Program-made: the position numbers and the translations under genes
Source: Kudoa neothunni
Taxonomy: Eukaryota; Cnidaria
Direction: 5' to 3'
DNA length: 64,000 nucleotides
Assembly: GCA_964304625.1 (NCBI GenBank)
Contig: OZ199838.1
Location: 7,192,001 to 7,256,000 of the forward strand
Shown: positions 1 through 12,712 of the stretch, piece after piece
Numbering within the stretch: position 1 is the first letter of the stretch
Layout of the letters: each line of letters starts with the position of its first letter
The notes under the pieces: model-generated
What the model was told of the DNA's origin: nothing
Databases searched by the model: none
What the model saw: the letters and a program-made list of their open reading frames with translations, nothing else

Positions 1-3000
1 TTTTTATATAAAAATAGTTGTTTGGCAAGGTTTAGGTTGTCTGTTAAATGGATTAATTTAATGAATATTTCTTAGCTGATTAAGATATTGTTGAAAGTTG
101 AATCATAACTGCTGGCGTTGATTTTATAAACTAAATTTTGTCGACGAACGAGGTATAAGTCAAGTGGCTGTCAGTGAATAATATTCTCTCTTTTTGTACA
201 CTAACGTCAAAAAATAAAGAATTAAGTATACTTATTAAGAGTGTTTATTTTCTTTAAAGTTAGACAAAACAAACTTGCATAGTGAGTATAAGTAAATTTT
301 TGTTGACTGAAATTCATCTAAGGAGAATAAAAATAGTAAAATTATTCATCAATGTATTAGAGCCAGTTTTTTTAAAAAAATTATAGAAGAGTCTCTATGT
401 CCACTGCATTTCAATAATTTATGCATAAAATTGCTATCGCCAGTTCAAATTATACAATGATTTAACATATAACAATAACTTTTAGATACTTAAAATTGTT
501 ATGATTACGCGAAAGAGGGGCCGATATAGTAAGTAATAGAATAGCGCTACCGTAAGTAATTATAGTTCGTATTAGAAATAGCAGTTGTAGGCTAAGTGAC
601 CGAATTGTTTCCTGTCCTTTGATGTAGACTATCCGGTATTAGACGGCAGAATTACGAATCCCTAAGCTTAGTGGGATCAGAACAAAAATATTATTGTAAA
701 TGGGTACCGACAGCCTCTTTTTATCGGATCGATAACTATTAACTTAATTGGGATCTTAAAAAATGAACGCTCCTTAGAAATTTACATGACTATAATCGCT
801 CGTGTTCGATTATTCCAATGCAATGTTTTAAACTTTGAATCAATAGCCGAATTTCAGGAGTCAGGAAAAAGTTTTGTATGAGAATTAATTAAAGTTACTA
901 ATCAACTTAGATTTTTAGTGAAATAAAAATACGTTTAATTTAACAAATTTTTTCGTTACTAATTCTTTGTTTACTGGTAATTTTTTGTGTTTCTTCGCTA
1001 GCATCTTTTTTATCATACGTGCCATAAGCATAGGGAAATTTAAAATAAAATATAATAGAATGGGATGTAATATTTACTGAAGTAGAATATAGATTTATTA
1101 ATCGGTGTATGAAGCATCATTATAAGAAATTATAAAATCACTAATAAATATTTTTGCGAATACTGATTAAAAATTATGACTATTTTTATTTTTTGAATTC
1201 AAACTATTATATGAATAATTTAAAGTAAATAAATTTGATATAATTATATAACAAAAAAAAGGATTATAAATCATTTTAACTCATAAAATTTATTAAGTTA
1301 GACTTACAAAATAATTTTTGAAAGTAACCTCATTAATCTGATTTTAACATGATTTACTAATTGAAAGGCTAGTTTTGAAAGGTAAATATCATTAAAAATT
1401 GTTCATCTGAAAATATCGATTCATCTTAAGTACTAAATATTTGTTTCTATAATTATTTTATTATACAAAATTTTTTGATTTGTAATTTTCAACCATTTAT
1501 TATATTTCATTTGCCAAGTTTATGATAAATACAGATGCCATTTTTATTTTATTCATTTGTTCTCCATTCAAAAGCAGCATAGGATAAGCAGAGTAAAAAT
1601 TGTATTTTTATTCGAAACTCAATATTAGATTCGTATTTGTTAAATACATCTATTTAAATTTTTTTATTAAAATTATTTGAGTAATATTTAAAGTATAGAG
1701 AAAATTTTACTAAAATAATACAGCTTAATATCTAATTTTTTAAACTTACTTTCGTTTGTAATGTTGTCAAGGAATATAAATTTTTCATATAGATAAGTAG
1801 AAATATAAAATATTAGACATTTTTTCGTTAAGGTTTACCAAGCTATAGATGTCATTCCTGATCCATTATAAATTAATGACGAATCCTCCATTTCAATTAA
1901 TTCAATACCATATAACCTACCCAGAATTAAAAATGAGCCCATTGATATTGAAAACCCGGCTTAGATTGTTAATGTTTGGGTTTCATAGTTATCTTATCCG
2001 GTAAGATTTTCATTGACTAAAGCTCAATAACAACTGTTCTGTTGTCTATAATTATTTTGCAAGGATTTTAATCAATCAATACATTTGGTATGGTAAAATA
2101 TTGTGTATCCTATGAATAACAATAGATTTAATTAAACCTAATTCATTCAATAAGCTGCTTACGTTTTTCACCGTAGACTATATGGTCAAGCATTGTGGTG
2201 CGATTATGTATCCAGAGGACATATTTTGGTTTGAAATTAATTATAATATATCAAATTTATACTAAAATAAAACTTTATACTATTATTTAATTAAAATCAT
2301 ACAAGATTAAGATCTTTAATATAGTAGATTAATATATAGAGTATGTTCAATGGAATAGCAGATAGGGAGTTCACGTATTTTTAGCATTTACAATATTGTC
2401 ACTTGAGTATTAAATAGCCTGAAGAGTAGATTATAAGGTGCTATATATACAACAATAACCTGTCCCTTTATTTTCATTCTACATGATAAATTATAAATTA
2501 CAGGAATAAAATTAGTATATAACATCACATTAGTTTTATTCAGGTATTGAGATTAATTGATATGAATGAAGTTAGCCTAATACAAAGGATTATCGATTAA
2601 TTGCGAAAACCTAACTCAATAAGATCATGAAATAAATCAACACAAGGTACCATAATAATGTTACAAAGATATCATTGATGCATATAAAGCGGCACCAGAT
2701 ATTAAAGTAAAGATTTATTGCTATTGTTTTCCCACATGTAACATCTGAAAAGATATTTCTACATTTAATTTAATAAAAGGAGACCTGAGATTGGTAAAAT
2801 ACTAAAATTACAATTATCTAAAATAACCGATTTCTAATTCAATGCTACGAAAATAAGATCTGTATACAATAATAGAAATTAATACTATACATGTTGAAGC
2901 GTTATTGATCACTAATGATAATCTGTTTGCTCTGGTGTTTGTAAGTGAATTAGATAAATGTTTGACATAATAGTTAAGTATTTCAGTTGTTTCTAACCAA

Positions 3001-3312
3001 CTGCTTGTAGTATTTGTTGTTTGAGCTGAAAAAAGATTGAAAAACTGGTTGTTAAAATTATTTTGTACTGGGAAGCCTAGTAAACAACGTAAAGTTAATG
3101 GACTTAACATTTTGCGCTCCGTGCAACCGAGAAATTCATAACATCCATTCTGAAATCAAGATCGGCACTATCTAGTGAGGTAAAAATAGTATTTCCCAAA
3201 CGTCATGGAAATACTTGTTTGTGACTAATCGGTTTAGTGGATTATTCATCAGTTGACTCTCGATAGCACATTTCGTTGAATCCTTTTACGAGGTTAAAAT
3301 AAAAAATTTAAG
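1..3312. other. AT-rich stretch, no supported gene
   Basis: No open frame here resembles a known family. One minus-strand frame at 2814-3110 (98 codons) begins with a hydrophobic run and has a second hydrophobic stretch near its end, but it has no recognisable motif, homologue or clear splice context. A patch around 510-700 is less AT-rich than its surroundings and could be degraded element or exon sequence. Nothing more can be supported. Confidence 0.5.
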
Positions 3313-5982
3313 ATGTATTCTATATTCCTGAACATTATTTGGACAACCACTCTAATAATAATGGGATCTGCTGCTGCTCAAAGTAACTATCTAGATATAC
3401 TTATAGGGATGTATTCATCCCCATAATCATGTTGTGGAGTGGCATGTGATTACTTATTTTATAAATCATTAGATATTTATTTAAAAAATAACCATTTGAG
3501 CGAAAATCTAATAAAAGAATGATTTCCGCTCAATTTCTCTTGTAGAATAATCTATAAATTCATTCCTTTTAAATTTTTTCATTTGTGAATATTAAATAAT
3601 GTGAAATTGGAATTAGATGCTCTGTCCTTTGACAAAGCAATTGAAAATCAATCATACTCTACTGTGCTTGGAGGCGCACTGAATATTGGCTGGAATTTCA
3701 ACGTGAACGTTAATTCTCAAATTAATTATATGGAACTTTATCTCTCCAAAGAATCCCATAATATTCGTATTGCCAATATAATAGTTGGAGATAGAATTCA
3801 TGTTACTCCTGAGATTAACTCCTACATAACAAACGTTACCTTTACGTCGATATCATTCAAACAAGTGCCCCTATCGTTTGATCAATCCACAATACATATC
3901 AAAGTATATTTTAACGACGCTATCGATTCGAAACATTACCGGCAAGATTATTATTCCTCAGAGATGAATGTTTTTGGTAATTTTATTTTTGTACAATACA
4001 ACTTATTAAATAATACCCATAAACATTTTGATGTATTTTTATAAATATTAAATGTTGAAGAGTATTCGACTGAGTTAGTCTGTTGTCCTTGTTTGCGATT
4101 AAATATTACATTAAAAAAATAAGATGTCTATTGAGCTCACAACAATGAAATTCTAACGATAATAGTCTTGGTTATAGTTACTTAGTTTTCAATCTGATAG
4201 TAATGATAGCTGATGTAAAATAATTAATCAAATATTAATTAACGATGAATATTTATGCTGTTTACACATAATATTGATATTAACTTTTGATGTTCAAATA
4301 TGGTACGTTCTACTTGGCTTAAAGTTGTAGGACCAAAAGTCATATTAATAAAAGTTGTTGTTATAAATATGAATTAACAATTCAATTCTAGTTGAACCTT
4401 ACGGCAAATGTGAGCATTTAAACCCAAAATTGTTCACAACCAATCAAATAAAATGTGTAGTCATCTCAAAACCAGCAGCTACTATGAGTGTTTTATTCGA
4501 ACAAGCACCCATTAGCTATAAAATAAATGAAATAAGACAAAAAACCAACTTGAATTACACCAACGAGACCACTTTTTTTATTAGTTTTGTGGCCAAATTG
4601 GAACAACATGAAACCAACGCAATAATTTCATTTGCCAACAACCAAATAACGCAGTTAAATTTGAATGTTCAATTGAAAATTAATGGTACATATTTTTCTC
4701 TGTTTAAAATAACAAAATATAATCAATATATCAAAACTTTAGAAAAACCTAGATTCGAATGTTCAAATCCCACAGAGTACGATGGAAAAATAACTATCCA
4801 CTGCCACTGTTACAATAGTTTGGCAAACAAATACTCAATGAAATTCACAATTAATAATATCGATGAAAATTCAAAAGACCTAACCAACTATTGGAATGTT
4901 CAAACACAGAAAATGAATCAATATGAAGAAATGAGCACTTTCACCATCGATAAAGGCTGGCTATTACAAACTCCAACCGTCACAGTTGAAGTAAAATCTA
5001 AACGCATCAAAACTTCTAAGGCTCTAAGTGTGATATTCTCAAAAACATGTAATCATTTGTTTGTGAACGGTGGCCATTTGACTAGATGAATTATTATTAA
5101 CAGCATTACCGATGGGGATAAATTTTTACTTTATGGATCGAATCACTCGTAAAAAGTCTGATTTCAATTGCGCAAATCTTAAAAATGGGATCATTCCAAT
5201 ATGCACATCTATTTCTGACAAGGATGGAAAATTCACTTATCGCATTTACAATCCCTCGTCGATACGTCATCCACCAAATGAACCAATTGTTATTGATAGC
5301 ATTGACAATCGTCAGTTTGGTATGTGGAGCTGCAAAATAAGTAACTCTAATGGCATGGTTATGGTTAGCACACCATTTACTATCGATGGTAACTATTCTA
5401 TTGAGTGGTAGGATTTAGTTGAGACTATGTTGGCATTTAGACGTACCGTGTTCGTCCAAATTGACTGTTCATGGTACCAACGAACACATAGAGAATGTTT
5501 CAGGTGATATCTACAGAGTGCACAAAAAGGAATTTATACTTCGATGCAACTATATTGGATTTCCTGAACCAACCTACTATCATTTTGAAGATATGTTTCA
5601 TCCACACCGAAGTTTCAGTAGTATCACTAATGAGGTTGAGGTTACCGACCAACCTAACGGCAATTACAGCTATTGGACTTGCACTGTGTTTAATAGGCGT
5701 GGTAGTAAACAGAGTGTCACCACTGCAGTTTTCTATGAAGGTAATATGAGATAAAATTGTGTGAGTTTCTCATTGTTTTCCAGCTTACAATACTCATAAA
5801 CCTCGCTTATGGATGGCTCTAGTATCAATGACCCCAATTTCAGTATTCTTATTAATTTTTCTCATACTGATAATTTACATCACGGCTATGGGTATTTATA
5901 ATCTATTGTGTGATATGAACAGGGAATATTTGTTGTATTTTTAGAAAAAAGAAACCCAACAAAAGATTATCATAGAATATGA
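3313..5982 (+). CDS. Ig-superfamily single-pass membrane protein, copy 1
   Basis: Seven exons can be joined: 3313-3382, 3617-3976, 4392-5069, 5104-5388, 5441-5740, 5784-5891 and 5945-5982 (about 612 residues). All six introns are GT-AG and phase 1, the usual arrangement for extracellular Ig modules. Exon 1 is a signal peptide ending in a small-residue run (GSAAAQ). The middle exons encode beta-rich modules with many Asn-X-Ser/Thr sites. The exon at 5441 has an Ig-like Cys...YWTC pattern (RCNYIGFPEP, later YSYWTCTVFN). Exon 6 is a transmembrane helix at about residues 572-596, and the tail is only about 12 residues, so it sits in the plasma membrane with the bulk outside. An AATAAA lies at 6035-6040. 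A paralogue lies convergently at 10541-12712. The ligand is unknown; adhesion or recognition is inference. Confidence 0.8.
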
Positions 5983-6937
5983 CTTTTCTATTTCTCTGTA
6001 AATCTGTATATAATTGATTATACGGCAGAAAATTAATAAAAAACTAAAAATAACCAAATAAGTTAAAAAATCTCCCTAAAAACCAAATCTTCATTTTCAG
6101 TTCATTTGTGTGTTTTTTGCATACGCGATATAACACTAATATTCTACTATAAGGATTGCCAACATTGCAAATAAAAATAACGATTCAGTAGAAAATAATG
6201 TAGGGGGTTAATATTTTCAAGCGTTCATAACTCATTTACGTTTATTTTTACGTACCTAAAGTAAAACAGAGTTAATATTGATAACGTCATATAGTTTACA
6301 AGAACCTATAAAAATTATTTATAATTTTTTTTAGTGGGTCACCAATTATGCATGCTTCATATTACTTAAAAATTATTAGTTTCTGCGTATTTTTCAAATA
6401 ATAGACATTAAGATCCGATATTAACAAAATTTTAAACCATAAGTTATTTTCATATTAACCTCTATGTGATATCCTCCTGCTAGGAAGAGCATATGTCACT
6501 TTCTAGCTTTCATGATCCCTCAGAAATAACGCATATAGCATTATAAATATTTATCATAATTTTGATAATATTTCGGTACATATAATCAACGTAAGATTAT
6601 TAATTCGAGAAAATAGATTATATTTATAATAATTATTTTGGCCAGGAAATGCAAAAATAAGGACAGAAAATTGTTTTAATATCTAGATTCTATTATAAAA
6701 TATAAACTCAATCGTAAATGTTAGAAATTATTTGAAATCATCAGATAGTTCAAGATTGCAGCAAGCCTAATTTCATCCTTATTGTAAAAAATTAAATTTT
6801 CATAAGGACACATATTTTACAAATAAATATTTTAAAGGCAATTATCACATATCGTAAAACAATACTTAAGGAAATAAAATATATAACTTCCAAATTTCAC
6901 AGACTAAAAGAGTAAACAGTCATTGATCACAAGTCAT

Positions 6938-7050
6938 TTATTAAAGGAACTGGCTATTGCTATGAATCCGTATAATCCGCATGCGGGGGTTGCCTATTGC
7001 TGCGGGGTAAAATAACTCCAAATCTACGAACCCAGTTAAAATTTGAAATT
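6938..7050 (+). repeat. Left arm of a 110-bp inverted repeat
   Basis: The segment with GAATCCGTATAATCCGCATG near 6964-6983 is repeated as its reverse complement at about 9299-9410, with roughly 85 percent identity by eye over 110 bp. Weaker matching continues for another 50 bp (TTAATGATTTTTG shared). The two arms are about equally far from the stop codons of the two Ig-type genes, so they read as the shared 3' flank of duplicated genes and not as transposon termini. Confidence 0.85.
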
Positions 7051-8456
7051 CACATTTGTAGTTAATGATTTTTGACCTAATATAATTAACACTTTTAAAG
7101 AAAAATACAACAATATTGTAAGGAGTTTTGGGTTAAAAAATAGGTTTAGTTCACCTTATTAACGCTTAATAAAATTAATATGCAAAATTGTTTGCGTAAA
7201 ATTAGCAAATAAGGAGAATACTCAAATGAAATAAACCATTTTGACTTCTTTTATTATAAGCGTGCGCCAAACAACGTTTTTAATTTTGTGGAAACTGCTC
7301 GCTTATTTTAAATGGGAGGCATAGTCGTATAATTTGAAAATTTAAAACAGTAAGGAAGTAAATTATTAGTTTATGAAAATTCTTAAGCTCATGAGTTAGA
7401 AATATGGTATTCGACTGATTATGATACAATTTTTGTTCTCAAATAAAATTTTTTTGTAATAAGCGGTTAATATTTTAAATAGATAGTATATTGGTTTTTT
7501 TCTAGAAAACGCAATGACTGTTAGCCTAGGTTCTTTAGGTCGTCCGATTGCTTTCACTTTCGGTGGGAATGATAACTCTAACTAATATTTGTTTACATTT
7601 TAATGATTTTATTTAGAGTATCAATTATTATTTTGTGCTAACTTCCTTTGAAGTATTTGTATTACACGAAGTTTACAGGTAAAAAATGGGTATTTGAAGA
7701 GACAATTCTCGAAAATTCCTTTACTTTATGTTCTCAGCAGTAACAACGGTACATAATTTTTTATTAAAAATAGGGAAGCATTCCAAAATTTGTTTCAAGA
7801 AGTCATCAATATCTGCATGAATATTTTCATACAAAATGTATGCATAATTTATGAGAAATTCTCAAATAGGATCACTGGCAGCAGTTTAATACAAGGGTGT
7901 ACTAATAAGAATAAAAATTGTGGAATTTATACAAAATATTCGAATTTACGATCACCGCGATTTAAAAGTTTATTTATTGCTTCCATTAGCACAAATTTTC
8001 AACAAAATTGAAGAGTTAGTCGCATTAGGTGATCAACTAAAAATAATCAAATAACAACATTATTGTCATTTTTTTATAATTTTAACATTACAAGTAAAAT
8101 TGTTAATTAACACATTGATAGTTGTAAATATATCTATGTTGAATATTCCTCTTGTTTTCACATTGTGTGGGGATTTCACTGTGATATTTTTACTCGTTTC
8201 ATAGCATAACATTTTTTGTATACGCTTTTTATTAGATCCAAATTATATTCATTCAAAAAGATAGTTATCTGAGAGATCGACTTTTTGTTGATGAGGTAGA
8301 AATTTGTATATCAAAGCATTACAAAGATGATTATGTATCTCATTTAAGAATGTGATTATGAAACATTTTCCATATAATTACTAACTCAAAAAGTAACGCT
8401 AGAGAGGCAGTTACCTCAATATGTTGACGATTTTTGTTACCTTTAAGCTTTCTTTT

Positions 8457-8765
8457 TTATAGAGTCAAAAAGAATACAAACATTATTTTGTAGTAAATTA
8501 AAACTTCATTAAAATATTTTAGAATTTTAGATTGGGAATTTTGTATTTTTCTCAATTCCCCCATTTTTAATTTGCAGGAAAAAGGATGTTCACAACGATT
8601 AATATGACTTTTTATTGAGTTATATAAGTCAACTTTCAATCCAGGAGAGGATTCCATCGTACAAGTGACGATACAGTGAAAATTTAGATTCCCACACAGG
8701 TTACAGTAATCATAAATACAAAACGTGTTTCCTTCTATCGTGGACATTAATTTCAGATAACGCAT
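8457..8765 (-). other. Cysteine-rich open frame of uncertain status
   Basis: An uninterrupted frame of about 102 codons contains YCNLCGNLNFHC and later NRCEHPFSC. The Cys/His spacing would suit a small zinc-binding fold or a disulfide-rich exon. It sits next to the axis of the Ig-gene inverted duplication. No family is recognised and no partner exon is found. Low-complexity AT-rich DNA of this size can hold such a frame by chance, so this is a candidate only. Confidence 0.2.
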
Positions 8766-9239
8766 TAGAGTAAAATTTGAGTTTTTTTAATTTTTATGTA
8801 ATCAAAATTAATAATTTATCTATATTTGTAGCAATAACATTTAAGAAGATAGAATTATGCTCACCGCTATTTAAATGCAAACAGTAAGTTTTTATATTGA
8901 TTTTAACTATAAAATTTAACATTACTTTAAATATATTTACTTTAAAGCTTTACTAAATTCACTACATAGAATGCTCTAATCGTTTCCTATGAATAGCGGT
9001 AATACTTAATATACTTTGTAGATATGTAATAATAGAGATATAAATATAATACATATATATTATGCAATTATTTCATTTTATAAAAATATAGTTAAACATA
9101 TTTTAACAGATTACATTGTCTGGTATTTGGTTTTTTAGTTAACGAAATCTTTATTAATAAAAAATCAAAATATTTATTTAACATTACTTATAAAAGCATA
9201 AAACGCGAAATTTATAGTCACAAGATTAGAAATTTCAAT

Positions 9240-9410
9240 AGCTCATATTTTCTCCAAACCAGTTAATAGTGTTGTGCCAAAAATCATTAATTTAAAACTT
9301 TAGCTGGGTTCTTAGATGTGGAGTTATTCCTTCCCGTAGCGATAGGCAATCCCCGCATGCGGATTATACGGATCCATAGCAATAGCCATTGCCTTTATTA
9401 AATGATTGAT
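9240..9410 (-). repeat. Right arm of the 110-bp inverted repeat
   Basis: This is the reverse-complement partner of the repeat at 6938-7050. The best-conserved core is the reverse complement of GGATCCGTATAATCCGCATG, at about 9355-9374. The similarity fades towards the axis at about 8.2 kb, as expected for an old inverted duplication with a diverged centre. Confidence 0.85.
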
Positions 9411-10540
9411 ACATACAATTTTTACGCTTAGATCCTGTCAAATACAATATTGACTTGTTGAAATTTTTTTAATTTAAAAAATAACACATGAAAATATTTT
9501 TGAAGAACCTTTTAGATATAGTTAATTTATCTTTTCTTTAATTTACTTATTAAGATTTTTGTCGTATACAAAATTCAACAATCAATACGCTTTGTCTCTC
9601 TACATTCTTTTATTCATTCCATACTTCAGAAAATCCTTTGAACGAATTTTACAAATATTTACATTTGTCTATATTGAAAAAGACAAAATACAAAAGTGCT
9701 TGAAGTATATGGAATTTTGAATGGTAGCTTTTACGTGCGGTTTTAATGTCAGGATAATACGTGCAGTTTTTTATACTTATGATCTATTTTAGTAATAACA
9801 AATGTAATACTATTAATAAAAGTATAAATTCATTTATTTTATTAACGTTGTTTTACTAAAATAAAACAAACAATTCACGTTGAATACAGAATATTAAATA
9901 AAATCTAAGTAAAAGTGATTGTGTAAATCATAACACAAAAATAATTCTACATGTGCAATCTTAAAGGTATTTATAATAGATTTATTCAAAGCTATAAAGC
10001 CGAACCAATAATATTGATAATATAAATATCAGTATTATTTATATTTAATTTATGAATGAGTTATTTAATAAATTTGTTAAATGAGAAAATGGTATAATAA
10101 TTAAGAACATATTCTTAATACATTAACTAAAGTGGAATCGTTTTATTTTTTTAACCTCATTTTTTAATTAAACATTAAAATATTTATAAAAAATGAAAAA
10201 ATATTTTGTCAATTTTATATGATCTCGTAAATCAAATGTTATTAAACAATTTTTTTAAATATCATTAAAAATCCATTTTAAATAACGTTTAGGCTAATGA
10301 ATAAATATACAATTTTAGGCAGGATCCTAGAATGATAATTTATTTTTACAAAATTTCCTGGTTAATTTTTAATCTTGATAACGTATACATCTAGGTACAT
10401 TCAAAGTTGTAATTAATTTGTTTGGTGTTAATATATTGGTGCTAATGAAACCGCGAAATCGGTAACCCCCTGAGTAAATTATCAGGGAATGAATATATAA
10501 CAATACTTATATCTAAAATTATCTTAAAATAATTAAAAAT

Positions 10541-12712
10541 TTACCTCAACGATTGATCCATTATCACTAAAATAAATTAAATAGTAAAAAGTAAAATAGG
10601 AAGGAAATACTTATGGATTTTAGACAGAGATATATGACGAAGAATCCTAGAACAATGGCGGATATCAAAAAAATGACCATTATTACTGCCAAATAGAAAA
10701 TGTAAATATTTCCTTTTGCTAAATTATTGTAATTATATAAAAATTAATTATAGCGCCAGTTACATTTGAGGATTTTACTCTCCAGAATCATAAATGAGAC
10801 CTCCTCGGAGTGAATCTCACCCAGAATGTTGAAAATGGAACACTTCCACGATCCAGAAAATGACTTATCGTGAATATCTAAGTAGAACTGACCGTTTTCT
10901 GACTGATAGCTCACCTCTTGCTGATATCTGTCACGAATTTTTTGAAGCGAATAGACAACTGGTTTGGGGTAGGATAAAGAGTGACATTGAAATTTCACAT
11001 TTTGATGTTGTTCTATAGCATGGATATTGGTATTGTTGTTGTAGGTAATATATCCTTCATAAATCAACTTGGAATTGCAGGGCATATCTAAGGATAATTG
11101 ATAAAATCAAAACAAAATCCAATACCTTCAAGAATTAGATCCATAAATGCTGTAGTTGAAATTCCAAATTCGTTAGTGGCATGACAAGTCCATCCCCCAA
11201 ATGTATCTTCTCCTAGGAGGTTTTCCAGATTCACATCACCATCCTTGTATATTTTTCCATTGGGAGTCGTAATATAGGTGTGGTATTTTTCAGTCATTGA
11301 ATATGCTGAACAACCGATGTTGAAAGGGTTGAATAGATTTTCGCATTCAAGTCGTTGGATGGCGCCCTCTTTCCCATTTAGAGTGAATGTGATATTGAAT
11401 GGTGGTGCTATATTTCAAAATAAGTACGCTATAAGAGATCAGTGTTTTCTTGTGTAAATATACTAGACATGGGAAGCTCAAAATTGATAATGGACTTAAC
11501 TGAGTTTCCACCTTCGGTTGGTTTCACAGATACCACAACCGTTTTATTGACAATGTCAATATCTGATCTTATTCTGTAGTTGAATACAGTTGCCCAAGGG
11601 CTCACCTTAATGATATCGATCTTGGGTTGCGTCTTTGCAACAAGTTTTTCTACCGAAAAATCAACGTTACTCATGTTTGTCGCAACACATTTGAATGCGA
11701 AATCATTTTCTACCATAAACATTCTTGTGCATTCCATCTGCAGCAGATCTATATGCTAAGTTTAAAATTGTAATAAAATTTGGAAATCACTGTTGTATTT
11801 AAGTCGAACTTCTGTAGAAGCAGATACGGGTTGCTCAAACTTGTGGACTAATTTACCACTACCGTCATCTGAATAGTAACTATCCAGAACTGCAGTAATG
11901 GTCATTTTGGAGTTGACAATTGATAGATTGGGAGTAAATTTGATAATATAGGTGTTTGGCGTGATTTTTAAGGTATGGTTGACATTCAGTTGATCAACGA
12001 AGAGGTCATAAGAAGTGATGGTAGCAGAGGCGAATGTAGGAATTATCGAGACAGCCGGGTGCGAAATGGTCTTACATTCGACCATGGTTTCTCCATCAAA
12101 ATTATGATTTAATTGGTTGCATTGGATTTCCGGGTTAACTACGAATAAATATGTTAAGGTTGTGAAGTAATCATTTTTGATCAGCAATGCCAACAGTTTT
12201 ACTTGGTATCAGGAAAAACGCACTCTCAAAAGTACGAACTGATTTATCATCCGTGCTGTTTGAAGAGCTAGCATTTTTCAATTGAAGATCAATAGAAAGT
12301 CGATAATTGTTAAAAGATTCATCCAGATTTATCAACTGAATTCGTTCAAGGGATAAATTACCAATATGAGAATTAAAGTCTGACAGCATTTTATAAAATC
12401 CGATATTCAGGTTGTAGAGAGCAAGCATAATCTTCTGGTCATTCCGTGTAACCAAGTAAATCCATGCATTATAATGATCATATACGTCCGTCGATTCTGT
12501 TCCATTCGAAGTGATGTTTAATTCAAAACATAAAAGTTTTGTTTGTGGAAACACGTACGTAGTCGCCAAATTTGGTTCCTTCGGTGTAGATAAACTTCAC
12601 ATCACCTATAGTAACTATGAAATAAAACCAACATGGCTCTAATAAAAATACTTTTGACAAGGGCAATTAGTACTATCAGGCATGTGCATATACGAAGTGA
12701 AACTGTTTCCAT
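10541..12712 (-). CDS. Ig-superfamily single-pass membrane protein, copy 2
   Basis: The paralogue of the gene at 3313-5982 lies in opposite orientation. Exons read on the minus strand: 12712-12652 (signal peptide with CLIVLIALV), 12614-12203, 12138-11791, 11748-11464, 11407-11126, 11087-10779, 10718-10611 (transmembrane helix) and 10566-10541. The introns are 37-64 bp and phase 1. The transmembrane exon is 108 bp in both copies, and the last Ig-like exon opens with matching residues (DMPCNSKL here, DVPCSSKL in copy 1). The large 678-bp exon of copy 1 corresponds to two exons here. Oddity: exon 2 (12614-12203) is one base out of phase, with the frame changing somewhere near 12525-12570. This copy may be a young pseudogene, or the base may be a sequence error. 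The ligand is unknown. Confidence 0.75.

Larger units (their letters stand above)
5983..10540. other. Intergenic core of the inverted duplication
   Basis: This AT-rich spacer separates the 3' ends of the two paralogous Ig-type genes. It contains the matched inverted repeat at about 6938-7050 and 9240-9410, listed separately. One minus-strand frame at 8457-8765 is cysteine-rich and is noted separately. The rest shows no recognisable coding, RNA or transposon sequence. Confidence 0.6.

Noticed and set aside
2814-3110. 98-codon minus-strand frame with a hydrophobic start, possible secreted protein
   Set aside because: No family, splice context or repeat of the frame elsewhere; expected by chance in this AT content.
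6938-9410. Inverted repeat as the termini of a 2.5-kb DNA transposon
   Set aside because: No transposase, no target duplication, and the repeat lies symmetrically in the flanks of duplicated genes, so gene duplication explains it.
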